From Thiohalospira halophila DSM 15071 (GTDB lineage: Bacteria; Pseudomonadota; Gammaproteobacteria; Thiohalospirales; Thiohalospiraceae): a stretch of DNA of 64,000 nucleotides. The DNA lies in contig NZ_FOMJ01000008.1 in NCBI RefSeq assembly GCF_900112605.1, positions 15,001-79,000 on the forward strand, read 5' to 3'. Made by a program: the position numbers and the translations under genes. The notes beneath the pieces were generated by a model. The model saw only the letters and a list, made by a program, of their open reading frames with translations, was not told where the DNA came from and searched no databases. Shown here piece by piece: positions 43,644 through 55,444 of this stretch. The stretch's first letter is position 1; each line of letters begins with the position of its first letter.

Positions 43644-44581
43644 ATGGCCGCGAGCGAGGGGCTGGCCAGCGACCTGGAGCGCTTCCTCGACCACCTGGCC
43701 CGGGAGCGGCGCACCAGCTCCGCCACCGTGGCCGCCTACCGCCGCGACCTCACCGGCCTGATCACCCGGCTCGTCGATGACGGGGTCCAACGGTGGGACG
43801 AGGTCGCGCCCCGCCACATCCGCGCCTGGGTCACCGCCCGGCACCGCAAGGGCATCGGCGCCCGCAGCCTGGCCCGGGGGCTCTCCGCCGCGCGCACCCT
43901 CTTCGGCTGGCTCATCCGGGAGCAGGTCATCCGCGCCGACCCGGCCGCCGATATCCGCGCCCCCAAGCAGGGGCAGCGGCTGCCCCGCACCCTGGAGGTG
44001 GATACCACCCAGCAGCTCCTGGACGAGACCGGCGGCGGCGAGGATCCCGCCGACCCCCTGCTCATCCGCGATCGGGCGCTGTTCGAGCTGCTCTATTCCA
44101 GCGGCCTGCGCCTGGCGGAGGTGGTCGCCCTGGAGCGCCAGCAGGTGGCCCCCGGCCAGACCCTGCTACGGGTGCTCGGCAAGGGGAACAAGGAGCGGGA
44201 GGTGCCGGTGGGGAAGGCGGCGCGGCGCGCGCTGGAGGCCTGGCTACCCCAGCGGGACGCGCTGGCAGCGGAGGGCGAGACGGCGCTCTTCGTAAGCCGC
44301 CGCGGGACCCGGCTGGGCGCGCGCTCGGTCCAGCAGCGGCTGCGCCGCCACGCCACCGCCCTGGGGCTGCCCCGGGTCCATCCGCACATGCTGCGCCACG
44401 CCTTCGCCTCCCACCTGCTGGAGTCCAGCGGCGACCTGCGCGCCGTGCAGCAGCTCCTGGGCCACGCCGACATCACCACCACCCAGGTCTATACCCACCT
44501 GGACTTCCAGCACCTGGCGGAGGTCTACGACCAGGCCCATCCCCGGGCCCGGCGCGATTCCTCCGGGGGCGAGGGGGAGGA

Positions 44582-44585
<4 letters not shown>
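43644..44585 (+). CDS. xerC: Tyrosine recombinase XerC
   Basis: XerC works with XerD at dif sites to resolve chromosome dimers. The 313-residue product has the SAM-like N-terminal domain (about 8-95) and the catalytic domain with the full set: R in SSGLRLAEV, K in GKGNKEREV, H-x-x-R in PHMLRHAFASH, H in GHADITTTQ and the nucleophile Tyr in VYTHLD. Its context after dapF and DUF484 identifies it as XerC and not XerD or a phage integrase. Its end overlaps the convergent diguanylate cyclase by 4 bases. Confidence 0.95.
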
Positions 44586-45610
<1,025 letters not shown>

Positions 45611-45614
45611 GGTT

Positions 45615-46235
45615 TCAGTCTGCCAGGGGCTGGCGGATCCGGTGGAACTGGACGGGGGGTACATACTGGATGACCTCCTTGCCATCCGGGTCCAGGGCGA
45701 CGTCGATGCCGCGCTCGGGGTAGAGGTAGTGGTGCTGCCGGCCGCTGCGCCGGACCTCCGTCGGCTCGCCGAACCGGCTGCGAATGATCCCGTCATCCAG
45801 GTCGGCATGGGGGATGAAGATCAGGGCGGTGACGGTGGCATCATCCAGCTCACCCTCGCGGGCATCCAGGTTCCAGCGGCGACCGCCCTCGATGGCGCGG
45901 CCCTCCCCCGCGGCCTCCTTGAGGGTGGCCACGGTCCCGTCCGACGGGTCCAGCTGGCCGTAGAGGCGCCCGGTGAAGCGGCCGAAGTAGACCTCCTTGA
46001 AGAAGACCTCGACGCTGCGCTCGCCCTCCTCCTCGAAGAGTGCAAACCGGGGGCGGGCCCGGGTCTGCGCCGCCAGCTCGGAGTAGGGACTGGCCCCCAG
46101 CTCGATCCCGAAGACGCGGCTGGTCTCGCCATCCGGGGCCGGCTCCACCTCCCAGAAGGTGGGGGCGTCGTCCTGGCCGCCGCAAGCGGTCAGGGAGAGG
46201 GCGAGGAGCAGGGGCAGGAGTCGGACGAAGAGCAT
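45615..46235 (-). CDS. Predicted lipoprotein, function unknown
   Basis: Predicted lipoprotein of 206 residues with lipobox LTAC (about 15-18) in a short signal peptide MLFVRLLPLLLALSLTAC. The mature part is acidic, mostly beta in character, and has a FKEVYFGRFTGRLYG stretch but no catalytic motif that I recognise. It lies four bases upstream of the diguanylate cyclase on the same strand, so the two may be co-transcribed. Confidence 0.75.
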   Translation of the reverse strand: MLFVRLLPLLLALSLTACGGQDDAPTFWEVEPAPDGETSRVFGIELGASPYSELAAQTRARPRFALFEEEGERSVEVFFKEVYFGRFTGRLYGQLDPSDGTVATLKEAAGEGRAIEGGRRWNLDAREGELDDATVTALIFIPHADLDDGIIRSRFGEPTEVRRSGRQHHYLYPERGIDVALDPDGKEVIQYVPPVQFHRIRQPLAD

Positions 46236-46291
46236 GGCAAAACGGTACCACCCCGGCCGCCTAGGTTCCAGCGAGCCGGCCGAATCGGGCA

Positions 46292-46325
46292 GCCCCGGAA
46301 TGCGAGCACTCGCTCACCCCGGGGC
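46292..46325. repeat. Nested inverted repeat between dtd and the lipoprotein gene
   Basis: Outer arms GCCCCGG (46292-46298) and CCGGGGC (46319-46325), inner arms GCGAG (46302-46306) and CTCGC (46309-46313). It can form a strong hairpin downstream of dtd, but lacks a T tract on the minus strand. Confidence 0.55.
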
Positions 46326-46341
46326 GCCATCCTCCCCGGAA

Positions 46342-46788
46342 TCAGCCCGGTGGCACCCGGAGTTCGAAGGTCACCGGCCCGTCGTTGACCAGCTCCACCG
46401 CCATGTCCGCGCTGAAGCGGCCGGTCTCCACCGTGGCCACCTCCGCGCGCGCGGCGGCCACCAGCTCCTGGAAGAGGCGCTCCCCCTCGGCGGGCTCGGC
46501 GGCGGAAGAGAAGCCGGGGCGGGTGCCCTTGCGGGTATCGGCGGCCAGGGTGAACTGGGGCACCAGTAGCAGGCCGCCACCCGAATCCACCAGGCTGCGG
46601 TTCATCCGGCCGGCATCATCGGGGAAGACGCGGTACCCCACCAGCCGCTGCGCCAGGCGACGGGCCCCCGCCTCGGTGTCGCCGCGCTCCACCCCCACCA
46701 GGACCAGCAGGCCGGCATCGATGGCGGCGATGGTCTGATCCTCCACGCGCACGGCGGCGCGGGTGACGCGTTGCAGCAGACCGATCAT
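46342..46788 (-). CDS. dtd: D-aminoacyl-tRNA deacylase
   Basis: Dtd removes D-amino acids wrongly joined to tRNA. The 148-residue product has the family N-terminus [15 protein letters not shown], the active-site region [21 protein letters not shown] and the GPVTFELRV end (the family NDGPVT motif is intact). Length is normal. The ATG at 46788 overlaps the stop of pip as ATGA, so the two are coupled. Confidence 0.95.
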   Translation of the reverse strand: MIGLLQRVTRAAVRVEDQTIAAIDAGLLVLVGVERGDTEAGARRLAQRLVGYRVFPDDAGRMNRSLVDSGGGLLLVPQFTLAADTRKGTRPGFSSAAEPAEGERLFQELVAAARAEVATVETGRFSADMAVELVNDGPVTFELRVPPG

Positions 46789-47753
46789 CGGCCGGCGGGT
46801 CGACCGTCCAGGCGATCCGCCAGGCGGTCCGTCGCCCGGACCAGGGCGTCGACGATCCCCGGCTCGGAGGCGGCGTGGCCGGCCTCGGTCACCATCTCCA
46901 GCTCGGCCTCGGGCCATTCCCGGGCCAGGGCGTGGGCGGTGGCCGGCGGGCAGATGAGGTCATAGCGCCCCTGGACGATGGTCCCGGGGATGTTGCGGAT
47001 CCGCTCCACGTCCCGCAGGAGCTGGCCGGGCTCCAGGAAGCAGTGGTTGCGGAAGTAGTGCGCCTCGATGAGCGCCAGGGCCAGGGCGGTATAGCCCTCG
47101 GCGAAGTGGTCGGCCACCTCTTCACTGGCGGCCAGGGTGGCCAGGCGCCCCTCCCAGCGCGCCCAGGCGCGCGCGGCCGACATGCGGCCGATCTCGTCGC
47201 TCCCGGTGAGGCGGCGGTGGTAGGCGGCCAGCAGGTCGTCCCGCTCGGCCTCGGGGATGGGGGCCAGGAACTCCTCCCACGCCTCGGGGGCAAAGCGGTG
47301 GGCCCCGTCCTGGCAAACCCAGGCGACCTCTTCCGGGCTGCCCAGGAAGATCCCGCGCAGGATCAGACCGGTGACCCGCTCGGGATGGGCCTGGGCGTAG
47401 GCCAGCCCCAGGGTCGAACCCCAGGAGCCGCCGAAGACGGTCCACTGCTCGATCCCCAGATGCTCGCGCAGCGCCTCCAGGTCGCGGACCAGGGCGGCCG
47501 TGTCGTTGCCCTCCGTCTCGGCGTGGGGCGCGGAGCGTCCCGCTCCCCGTTGATCCGGCAGGACCACCCGCCAGCGGTCGGGGTCGAAGAAACGGCGGTG
47601 GTAGGCCTGGCAGCCAGAGCCCGGGCCGCCGTGGAGAAAGACCACTGGGTGGCCGTGGGCCGTCCCGCACTCCTCCATATGGAGCTGGTGGGGCGGGTCC
47701 ACCGGCAGCGTGTGCTGCACATAGGACTGGATGGCGGGATAGAGGGTGCGCAT
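46785..47753 (-). CDS. pip: Prolyl aminopeptidase (proline iminopeptidase)
   Basis: Alpha/beta hydrolase that removes N-terminal proline from peptides. The 322-residue product has HGGPGSGC for the oxyanion hole, the nucleophile elbow [12 protein letters not shown] (about Ser109), the acid in GRYDLICP and the histidine in EAGHAASEP, all of the S33 type. The ATG at 47753 is preceded by AGGAG; the longer frame to 47789 is not family-like. It is coupled to dtd. Confidence 0.93.
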   Translation of the reverse strand: MRTLYPAIQSYVQHTLPVDPPHQLHMEECGTAHGHPVVFLHGGPGSGCQAYHRRFFDPDRWRVVLPDQRGAGRSAPHAETEGNDTAALVRDLEALREHLGIEQWTVFGGSWGSTLGLAYAQAHPERVTGLILRGIFLGSPEEVAWVCQDGAHRFAPEAWEEFLAPIPEAERDDLLAAYHRRLTGSDEIGRMSAARAWARWEGRLATLAASEEVADHFAEGYTALALALIEAHYFRNHCFLEPGQLLRDVERIRNIPGTIVQGRYDLICPPATAHALAREWPEAELEMVTEAGHAASEPGIVDALVRATDRLADRLDGRPAGR

Positions 47754-47784
47754 GGGCCCGACTCCTGATGGCATGGGGAGACAA

Positions 47785-47810
47785 CTCACCCTCCCCGGAG
47801 GGAGGGTGCC
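47785..47810 (-). terminator. Weak terminator-like hairpin downstream of the 48.4 kb membrane gene
   Basis: CACCCTCC at 47787-47794 pairs perfectly with GGAGGGTG at 47801-47808 across a 6-base loop. The tail on the minus strand is AGTTGTCTCC, with few T residues. Confidence 0.4.
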
Positions 47811-47836
47811 ATCACGTCGGGACGGGCGGCCTCCGG

Positions 47837-48397
47837 TCAGTCACGGACCGGTTCACCTCGCCAGCCCATGGCGGCCGCGATACCGGCCAGCAACAGCCCG
47901 AGCAGGACCAGGGGCGGGCCGATGGGCTGAAGGATCGAGGTCAGTCCACCCAGGGTAACGCCGAACTGGGTGAGGTAGAGGACTCCCGAGTGCAGCAGCG
48001 CCCCGACGATGAAGACCCAAGATATCACCTGCTTGAAGATGGGGGCCACGGCGATGAAGACCAGGGCGATGCCCACGGCGATGTTGAGCAGCGCCTCCAG
48101 GTTGCCGTGGGCGTGGGGCCCGGCCTTGATCCCGTCGATGGGGGCGCGGGCGTTATCGAAGGTGCTCTGGGCCAGAAGGGCCTCGGTATTGGCGCGCGCA
48201 ATCTCCGCCCCGGTCAGCGGCTCCAGGTTCTCCTCGAAGTCACTGGCGGCCAGCTGCTGCAGCCGGGCCATGCTCTGCTGCCGCTCCTGGGCGGCGGCGC
48301 CGACATCCGGGTGGAGCTGGGTGACCATGTAGGGGCCGAGGGCGGCGGTGATCACGAGGTAGAGGAATCCGAAGACGATATTCTTGCGGCCAATCAT
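47837..48397 (-). CDS. Four-TM membrane protein, function unknown
   Basis: Membrane protein of 186 residues that I do not recognise. It has an N-terminal hydrophobic segment (about 8-25), a helical loop (about 30-85) that should be outside or in the periplasm (HPDVGAAAQERQQSMARLQQLAAS), and about three further segments (105-122, 128-146, 158-178). AGGGAG lies before the ATG at 48397. It stands alone on the minus strand, divergent from the phosphatase-like gene. Confidence 0.7.
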   Translation of the reverse strand: MIGRKNIVFGFLYLVITAALGPYMVTQLHPDVGAAAQERQQSMARLQQLAASDFEENLEPLTGAEIARANTEALLAQSTFDNARAPIDGIKAGPHAHGNLEALLNIAVGIALVFIAVAPIFKQVISWVFIVGALLHSGVLYLTQFGVTLGGLTSILQPIGPPLVLLGLLLAGIAAAMGWRGEPVRD

Positions 48398-48506
48398 TGG
48401 CGTTCTCCCTGCGACAGTCGTTTTTTGGTCTTCTCGAGGTTCGATCCAAACGTAGCCGCCAGGCCGGGGGGTGGCAAGGCGGCGCGCGGCGGCCGATCAT
48501 GGAGGT

Positions 48507-49676
48507 ATGGAGAGCGAAAAGATATCGACCGTGGAACCGGACTACACCGGTTCCGGCCTGGGGAATCTGGTCGCCTCGGTGGCCCGGGGCTTGGGGGCAT
48601 CGACGCCGGCCCCGCCGACGCCGCTGCTGGACCCCGCCCGGGTCGCCGAGGCGCGGGTGGTGGTATTCGCCCTGCTGGACGGGCTGGGCGCGGCGGCCCT
48701 GGAACGCCATCCCGATTCCTGGCTGGCCCGCCACTGCCAGGGGACGCTGACCTCGGTCTTCCCCTCCACCACCACCAGCGCCCTGACCACCTTCTACACC
48801 GGGCTGGCCCCGGCGGCCCACGGCCTCCCGGCCTGGTTTACCTGGCTGCGCGAGGCCGGGACGGTGGCCGTGCCGCTGGCCCACAACACCCGGTACGGCC
48901 ACCTGGATCTGGGCACCGCCGGCGTCCTGCCGGGGCCGCTCTATACCGCCACCCCCTGGGCAGAGCAGGCGGACCGCCCGGTGGCCACCTGCCAGCCCGG
49001 CTGGCTGCAGGGCACGCCCTACTCCCGCCACCACGCCACCGGCCGGCACCACGACCTCGAGGCCCCGGGCGAGCTACCCGGACTCGTGGGCCGGCTGGCC
49101 GGGGAGCCGGAGCCGCGGCTATTGCAGGTCTACTGGCCCGCCTTCGATGCCCTGAGCCACCAGCACGGCTGCGGGAGCGAGGCGGTCCGGGACCACTTCC
49201 ACGAGCTGGATGCGGCCCTGGCCGCCACGGCCGCCGCCCTCCCCGAGGACGGGCTGCTCATCGCCACCGCCGACCACGGCCTCATCGACGTCGACGACGG
49301 CGGCCTCCATGAGCTCAGCGCCCTGCCGGAACTGGCGGCCATGCTCACCGTGCCGCCCTGCGGCGAGGGGCGCGTCCCCTTCCTCTATCCCCATGCCGGG
49401 GCCGTCGAGGAGACCCGGGCCGCCGTGCAGGAGGCACTCGACCGGGCGGTCACCGCCATCCACACCCGGGAGGCCATCCTGGATCGCGGCTGGCTGGGGC
49501 CCGGGCCGGCGCATCCGGAGCTCTACCCGCGGATCGGGGACCTCGTGGTGGAGATGGCCCCCGGCCACGTCCTCACCGGCGACCCCTGGCGCCCGGGGAT
49601 CCGGCAGCGGGCGGTCCATGGCGGATTGAGCCGGGAGGAGATGGCCATCCCGGCCATCATCGCCGGGGGGCGGTGA
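48507..49676 (+). CDS. Alkaline phosphatase/nucleotide pyrophosphatase-family protein
   Basis: Cytoplasmic enzyme-like protein of 389 residues in the phosphodiesterase/alkaline phosphatase superfamily. Visible motifs are VFALLDGLGAAAL (first metal Asp), SVFPSTTTSALTTF (nucleophile Thr region) and TADHGLIDV (metal Asp-His), and a later His in VHGGLSREEMAIP. The substrate is not known. The start is uncertain: the GGAGGT touches the ATG at 48507, so translation may instead begin at a GTG upstream (48471) or downstream. No signal peptide is present. gpmA follows after 49 bases. Confidence 0.82.
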   Translation: MESEKISTVEPDYTGSGLGNLVASVARGLGASTPAPPTPLLDPARVAEARVVVFALLDGLGAAALERHPDSWLARHCQGTLTSVFPSTTTSALTTFYTGLAPAAHGLPAWFTWLREAGTVAVPLAHNTRYGHLDLGTAGVLPGPLYTATPWAEQADRPVATCQPGWLQGTPYSRHHATGRHHDLEAPGELPGLVGRLAGEPEPRLLQVYWPAFDALSHQHGCGSEAVRDHFHELDAALAATAAALPEDGLLIATADHGLIDVDDGGLHELSALPELAAMLTVPPCGEGRVPFLYPHAGAVEETRAAVQEALDRAVTAIHTREAILDRGWLGPGPAHPELYPRIGDLVVEMAPGHVLTGDPWRPGIRQRAVHGGLSREEMAIPAIIAGGR

Positions 49677-49725
49677 CCCCGGCGGCGGCGCGCCGTAGAC
49701 TGGGAGACGGGACAAGGAGGGGAAC

Positions 49726-50427
49726 ATGAGCCGAGTCATCCTGCTGCGCCACGGCGAGAGCGAATGGAACCTCGCCAACCGCTTCACCGGCTGGACCGAT
49801 GTGGACCTCTCGGAGACCGGCCGGGCTCAGGCCTGGGCGGCCGGGGAGACGCTGGCCACCGCGGGCCTGCTCCCGCAGGTGACCTTCACCTCGGTGCTGA
49901 CCCGCGCCATCCGGACGCTCTGGCTCGCCCTGGATGCCAGCGACCGGATGTGGCTTCCAGTCCACCGCGACTGGCGCCTCAATGAGCGCCACTACGGCGC
50001 ACTGCAGGGGGAGAACAAGACCGATTTCGAGCGGCGGTACGGCGCCGAACAGGTCCACGCCTGGCGGCGCTCCTACGCCACGCGGCCGCCGGACCTGGAA
50101 TGGGACGACGAGCGCCACCCGCGATTCGACCCGCGCTACGCCGCACTGGAGCCGGGGCAGCTACCGGCGGCGGAAGCCCTGGCGGACACGGTGACACGCG
50201 TCCGGCCCTGGTGGTCGGATACCCTGCGCCCCTGCATCGAAGCCGGGCGCGACGCCCTGGTCGTGGCGCACGGCAACAGCCTGCGCGCCCTCATCAAGGA
50301 TCTGGAGGGCTACAGCGACGAGGGAATCGCCGGGCTGGACGTGCCGCTGGCAGAACCGCTGATCTACGAGTTCGACCGCGCTGGCGAACTCGTCGACAAG
50401 ACTACGCTGACCCTATCGGAGGAATGA
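49726..50427 (+). CDS. gpmA: 2,3-bisphosphoglycerate-dependent phosphoglycerate mutase
   Basis: Interconverts 3- and 2-phosphoglycerate in glycolysis. The 233-residue product has the phospho-histidine motif LLRHGESEWN (His9), the FTGWTDVDLSETG block, ERHYGALQG and the second active-site histidine in VVAHGNSLRAL. Length is usual for GpmA. AAGGAGGGG precedes the ATG. The next gene starts 2 bases after its stop. Confidence 0.95.
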   Translation: MSRVILLRHGESEWNLANRFTGWTDVDLSETGRAQAWAAGETLATAGLLPQVTFTSVLTRAIRTLWLALDASDRMWLPVHRDWRLNERHYGALQGENKTDFERRYGAEQVHAWRRSYATRPPDLEWDDERHPRFDPRYAALEPGQLPAAEALADTVTRVRPWWSDTLRPCIEAGRDALVVAHGNSLRALIKDLEGYSDEGIAGLDVPLAEPLIYEFDRAGELVDKTTLTLSEE

Positions 50428-50429
50428 AC

Positions 50430-50747
50430 ATGTACGTCGTCGCCAATCGCGTCCCCGTCGCCGCCGGGTGGGAGCAGGCCTTCGAGGAGCGCTTCCGCCA
50501 GCGGGCCGGCCGCATCGAGCAGAACCCCGGGTTCATCCGCATGGAAGTCCTGCGACCCGCGGACGAGGAGAGCCCCTGGATCGTCCTCACCCACTGGGAG
50601 AGCGAGGACGCCTTCCGCCAGTGGCTGTCCAGCGACGACTTCAAGGAGGCCCACAACAACCCCCTGCCCCACGAGGCCTACACCGAGGAGGGCCGCCTGG
50701 AACGCCACGAGGTGGTTATCGCCAGCGATGGGGCCGCGACGAAGTAA
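50430..50747 (+). CDS. Antibiotic biosynthesis monooxygenase (ABM)-fold protein
   Basis: Small dimeric alpha/beta-barrel protein of 105 residues, the fold of haem-degrading and quinol monooxygenases. It shows ANRVPVAAGWEQAFEERF, NPGFIRMEVL and ILTHWESEDAFRQWLSSDDF, the family pattern with the conserved N-x-x-x-W region. The reaction is unknown. Two ATGs compete (50424 and 50430); GGAGG spacing favours 50430. It follows gpmA directly and is probably in its transcript. Confidence 0.85.
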   Translation: MYVVANRVPVAAGWEQAFEERFRQRAGRIEQNPGFIRMEVLRPADEESPWIVLTHWESEDAFRQWLSSDDFKEAHNNPLPHEAYTEEGRLERHEVVIASDGAATK

Positions 50748-50830
50748 GGGAAGCTCGCCATCGAAGGGGGGACTTTCTTGTGACTCGGATAGGCAGTGTC
50801 ACCGGGCGAGAGCTGTAATGCCCGATTGGA

Positions 50831-50907
50831 TGGTGGGCCCGGTCGGGCTCGAACCGACGACCCAGCGATTATGAGTCGCTTGCTCTGACCAGCTGAGCTA
50901 CGGGCCC
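50831..50907 (-). tRNA. tRNA with CAU anticodon, probably tRNA-Ile2 (Met by plain reading)
   Basis: Cloverleaf of 77 nt including an encoded CCA. Acceptor arms GGGCCCG and CGGGCCC pair fully; the D arm is GTAGCTCAGCTGGTCAGAGC and the T arm GTTCGAGCC. The anticodon loop is CTCATAA. The anticodon stem AGCGA/TCGCT and the C4-G69 and C5-G68 pairs are those of E. coli tRNA-Ile2, the substrate of TilS, and differ from elongator tRNA-Met. It lies 40 bases after rpoD on the same strand. Confidence 0.9.
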
Positions 50908-50915
50908 GGAGGGGC

Positions 50916-50935
50916 GGGCCGCCGGGCGGCGGCCC
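50916..50935. repeat. Hairpin between rpoD and the tRNA gene
   Basis: GGGCCGCCG and CGGCGGCCC form a perfect 9-bp stem with a 2-base loop. No T tract follows on the minus strand, so it may mark an RNA processing or pausing point between rpoD and the tRNA. Confidence 0.45.
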
Positions 50936-50947
50936 TTACCGGCGGGG

Positions 50948-52771
<1,824 letters not shown>

Positions 52772-52820
52772 AGAATTGAAGCCGTCGAGATTGGTTGAGG
52801 GTGGGGCCGAGCAATCGGGC

Positions 52821-52850
52821 AGTCTAGCAGAGCATACAAAGACTGCTCAA
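52821..52850 (-). promoter_or_regulatory. Internal promoter of rpoD
   Basis: On the minus strand TTGAGC (52850-52845), 18-base spacer, TAGACT (52826-52821). It lies in the 80-base gap between dnaG and rpoD, where rpoD operons usually have internal promoters. Confidence 0.5.
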
Positions 52851-52851
52851 G

Positions 52852-54636
52852 TCAGGAGGGTTTTTCACCAGCTCCCCGGCTCCGGCCCAGCAGGGTGCGA
52901 AGCTCGTCGCGTTCAGTCTGGTTCAGCGAACTCTCTCGCGCCAGGAGTTCGTCCAGGCGCTGGTCCCGCAGTCGATCCGAGAGACGGTTGAGGGTGTCGC
53001 GAAATTCCGCGGCCAGGGCCTGCTCGTCGGCCACCAGCAGGCCCTGGCCCGCGAGCCGCGCCAGCCCGCGACCGGCATCGGTCCCGCGCCAGCGCTCCAG
53101 GAGCGCGCCGGTGGATAGATGGGGATCGGCCTGCAATTGTTCAAGGAGCTCCGTCAGCAACTCGCCCCCCGGCGTCCCCAGGCGGGCGAAGCGCTCGGGC
53201 TCCGCGACCTCGCCGGCCAGCCCCGGCGCCTGCAGGAGGGTGGCAATGGCGTGGCGCTCCAGGGTGCGCGGCTGGGGCATACCGCTGGGCCGTCGCCGCG
53301 GTGGTGCGGGCCGTTCCGGGGGTGCGGCCTCCGGCTGGGCCGGCCCCTCCTCGCCGGGCTCGAGGTGCTCGGCGCCCACCCCGGCCCGCGTGGCGATCTC
53401 GCGGACCAGCTGCTCGCGCAGCACGGCATCGTGGGCGCGGGCGAGCAGCGGCCGAGCGGCGGCCACCAGCGCCCGGCGGCCGGCCACCGATTCCGGGTCG
53501 TGGTCCTCGATGAGCCGGCGCAGGAGGTAGTCCTCCAGCGCCTCGGCGTCAGTCTCCCGGGCCCCGAAGGCCTCGCCTCCCTCCCGGCGGACCAGGGTGT
53601 CGGGGTCATCGCCCTCGGGCAGAAAGAGGAACCGCACGCTCCGGCCGTCCCGCAGGACCGGCAGGGCGTTCTCCAGCGCCCGCCAGGCGGCCTCGCGGCC
53701 GGCCCGATCGCCGTCGAAACAGAAGACCACCTCGCCGGTGAGGCGGAAGGCGCGATCCAGGTGGTCGGCGGTGGTCGCGGTCCCCAGGGTGGCGACGGCG
53801 TGGTGGACGCCGGCGCCGGCCAGGGCGATGACATCCATGTAGCCCTCCACCACCAGCAGCCGGTCCACCCGGCGCAGGGCGCGGCGCGCCTCGTAGAGCC
53901 CGTAGAGCTCCCGGCCCTTGTGGAAGACCGGCGTCTCCGGGGAATTGAGGTACTTGGGCTCGCCGTCGCCGAGGATCCGGCCACCGAAGGCGATGGGTCG
54001 GCCACGATGGTCGTGGATGGGGAAGAGGATCCGGTCGCGGAAGCGGTCGTGGACGCCGCCGTCATCGCGCTCGATAAGCAGGCCGGCCTCCACCAGGCGC
54101 GCCCGGGTCTGTTCGCCGCCGCCCAGGGCCTCCAGGAGATTGCGCCAGCCCGGCGGGGCGAAGCCCAGGCCGTAGTCCCGGGCCGTGGTCCCGCTGACCC
54201 CGCGACCCTTGAGATAGTCCGCGGCACGACGGGCCTGCTGGTGACGGCGGAGCATGGTGCGGTAGTAGTCCGCCGCCGCCACCAGCGCCTCGTAGAGGGG
54301 GGTCCGATCCGGGGCCGGGGGCCGGCCGTCATCCCCCTCCCGGGGGACCTCGAGCCCCTGGCGGCCGGCCAGTTCCTCCACCGCCTCCGGGAAGGAGAGG
54401 TGGCCGTAGTCCATGAGGAAACCCAGGGCGGTGCCGTGGGCCCCGCAACCGAAGCAGTGGTAGAACTGCTTCTCGGGACTGACGTAGAAGGAGGGGGTGC
54501 GCTCGTCGTGGAAGGGGCAGCAGGCGGCGTACTCGCGGCCCTTGCGCTTCAGCGGGACGCGCTCACCGATGATCTCCACGATATCGCTTCGGGAGACCAG
54601 ATCATCGATGAAGTTCTGGGGGATCCGCCCGGCCAT
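52852..54636 (-). CDS. dnaG: DNA primase
   Basis: Makes RNA primers for DNA replication. The 594-residue product has the CHC2 zinc finger at C40, H43, C61 and C64, the same positions as in E. coli; the catalytic and TOPRIM core (about 115-380) with [13 protein letters not shown] and [17 protein letters not shown]; and a C-terminal DnaB-binding region. Length is normal. It follows the yqeY-like gene by 13 bases. Confidence 0.97.
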   Translation of the reverse strand: MAGRIPQNFIDDLVSRSDIVEIIGERVPLKRKGREYAACCPFHDERTPSFYVSPEKQFYHCFGCGAHGTALGFLMDYGHLSFPEAVEELAGRQGLEVPREGDDGRPPAPDRTPLYEALVAAADYYRTMLRRHQQARRAADYLKGRGVSGTTARDYGLGFAPPGWRNLLEALGGGEQTRARLVEAGLLIERDDGGVHDRFRDRILFPIHDHRGRPIAFGGRILGDGEPKYLNSPETPVFHKGRELYGLYEARRALRRVDRLLVVEGYMDVIALAGAGVHHAVATLGTATTADHLDRAFRLTGEVVFCFDGDRAGREAAWRALENALPVLRDGRSVRFLFLPEGDDPDTLVRREGGEAFGARETDAEALEDYLLRRLIEDHDPESVAGRRALVAAARPLLARAHDAVLREQLVREIATRAGVGAEHLEPGEEGPAQPEAAPPERPAPPRRRPSGMPQPRTLERHAIATLLQAPGLAGEVAEPERFARLGTPGGELLTELLEQLQADPHLSTGALLERWRGTDAGRGLARLAGQGLLVADEQALAAEFRDTLNRLSDRLRDQRLDELLARESSLNQTERDELRTLLGRSRGAGEKPS

Positions 54637-54649
54637 GGGGCGCCCGGGC

Positions 54650-55102
54650 TCAGCCGCCGAGGCGGGCCTTGACCCGCGCCGACACCTCGCCCATGTCGGC
54701 CCGGCCCTGGACGCGCGGCTTGAGCTCGCCCATGACCCGGCCCATGTCGGCCATGGCCGCGGCCCCGGTGGCGGTTATCGCCTCATCCACCAGGGCATCG
54801 AGTTCCGCATCGGAGAGTGGCTGGGGGAGATAGGCCTCGATGACGGCCAGCTCGGCGCGTTCGCGCTGGGCCAGCTCGTCCCGCCCGCCCTGCTCGTACT
54901 GCTCGATGGACTCCCGCCGCTGCTTGGCCATCTTGTCCAGCAGGGCGAGGACGCCGGCGTCATCCAGTTCGACGCGGTCATCCACCTCCTTCTGCTGGAG
55001 GCCGGCGGTGATCATGCGAAGGGTGGTCAGGCGGTCCTTGTCGCGGGCCCGCATGGCATCCTTCACATCCGCCTGGATACGCTCCTTCAGGCCCTCGGCC
55101 AC
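54650..55102 (-). CDS. YqeY-like GatB/YqeY domain protein
   Basis: Cytoplasmic helical protein of 150 residues with the YqeY/GatB-type tRNA-binding-like domain: [23 protein letters not shown], the acidic Glu/Asp-rich helix, and [27 protein letters not shown]. It resembles the tail of GatB, so a tRNA-related role is often supposed but not shown. It lies between rpsU and dnaG, the order seen in many Pseudomonas-type genomes. Confidence 0.93.
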   Translation of the reverse strand: MAEGLKERIQADVKDAMRARDKDRLTTLRMITAGLQQKEVDDRVELDDAGVLALLDKMAKQRRESIEQYEQGGRDELAQRERAELAVIEAYLPQPLSDAELDALVDEAITATGAAAMADMGRVMGELKPRVQGRADMGEVSARVKARLGG

Positions 55103-55117
55103 GGCGGTGTCCCCCGG

Positions 55118-55330
55118 TTACTTGCGCTTGCCCCGGGTATTCTCCCGGGAGAGCTTCTTCTGATAGCGCTTGATGGCCGCGGCGCGCTTGCGCTTGCGCT
55201 CGGCGGTGGGCTTCTCGTAGTACTCACGACGGCGCACCTCGGAGAGGATTCCGGCCTTCTCGCAGGCGCGCTTGAAGCGCCGCAGCGCCACGTCGAAAGG
55301 CTCGTTCTCCTTGACTCGTACCTCGGGCAT
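55118..55330 (-). CDS. rpsU: 30S ribosomal protein S21
   Basis: S21 sits on the 30S subunit near the anti-Shine-Dalgarno region. The 70-residue product has the family sequence [17 protein letters not shown] and ends in the basic tail [11 protein letters not shown]. It leads the rpsU-yqeY-dnaG-rpoD operon. The sigma70-like promoter upstream (TTGGCA, 17, TACAAT) lies about 40 bases before the ATG. It is divergent from tsaD. Confidence 0.98.
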   Translation of the reverse strand: MPEVRVKENEPFDVALRRFKRACEKAGILSEVRRREYYEKPTAERKRKRAAAIKRYQKKLSRENTRGKRK

Positions 55331-55370
55331 TGGGACCTCGATTCAGCGTCTTCAGTTGGGCGAATCGGGC

Positions 55371-55399
55371 ATTGTAGAAGGCAATCCGCCGCGTGCCAA
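55371..55399 (-). promoter_or_regulatory. Sigma70 promoter of the rpsU-yqeY-dnaG-rpoD operon
   Basis: On the minus strand TTGGCA (55399-55394), 17-base spacer, TACAAT (55376-55371). The -35 and -10 each match consensus at five of six positions, the best promoter seen in the window. Confidence 0.75.
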
Positions 55400-55444
55400 G
55401 GCCTGTGCTTGTCGGAAGACCGTCGCCCGGGTATGTTCCCCGCC

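Noticed and set aside
52821-52850. Heat-shock (sigma32) promoter of rpoD
   Set aside because: CTTGAG is present, but the CCCGAT-like -10 lies 26 bases away, too far for sigma32.
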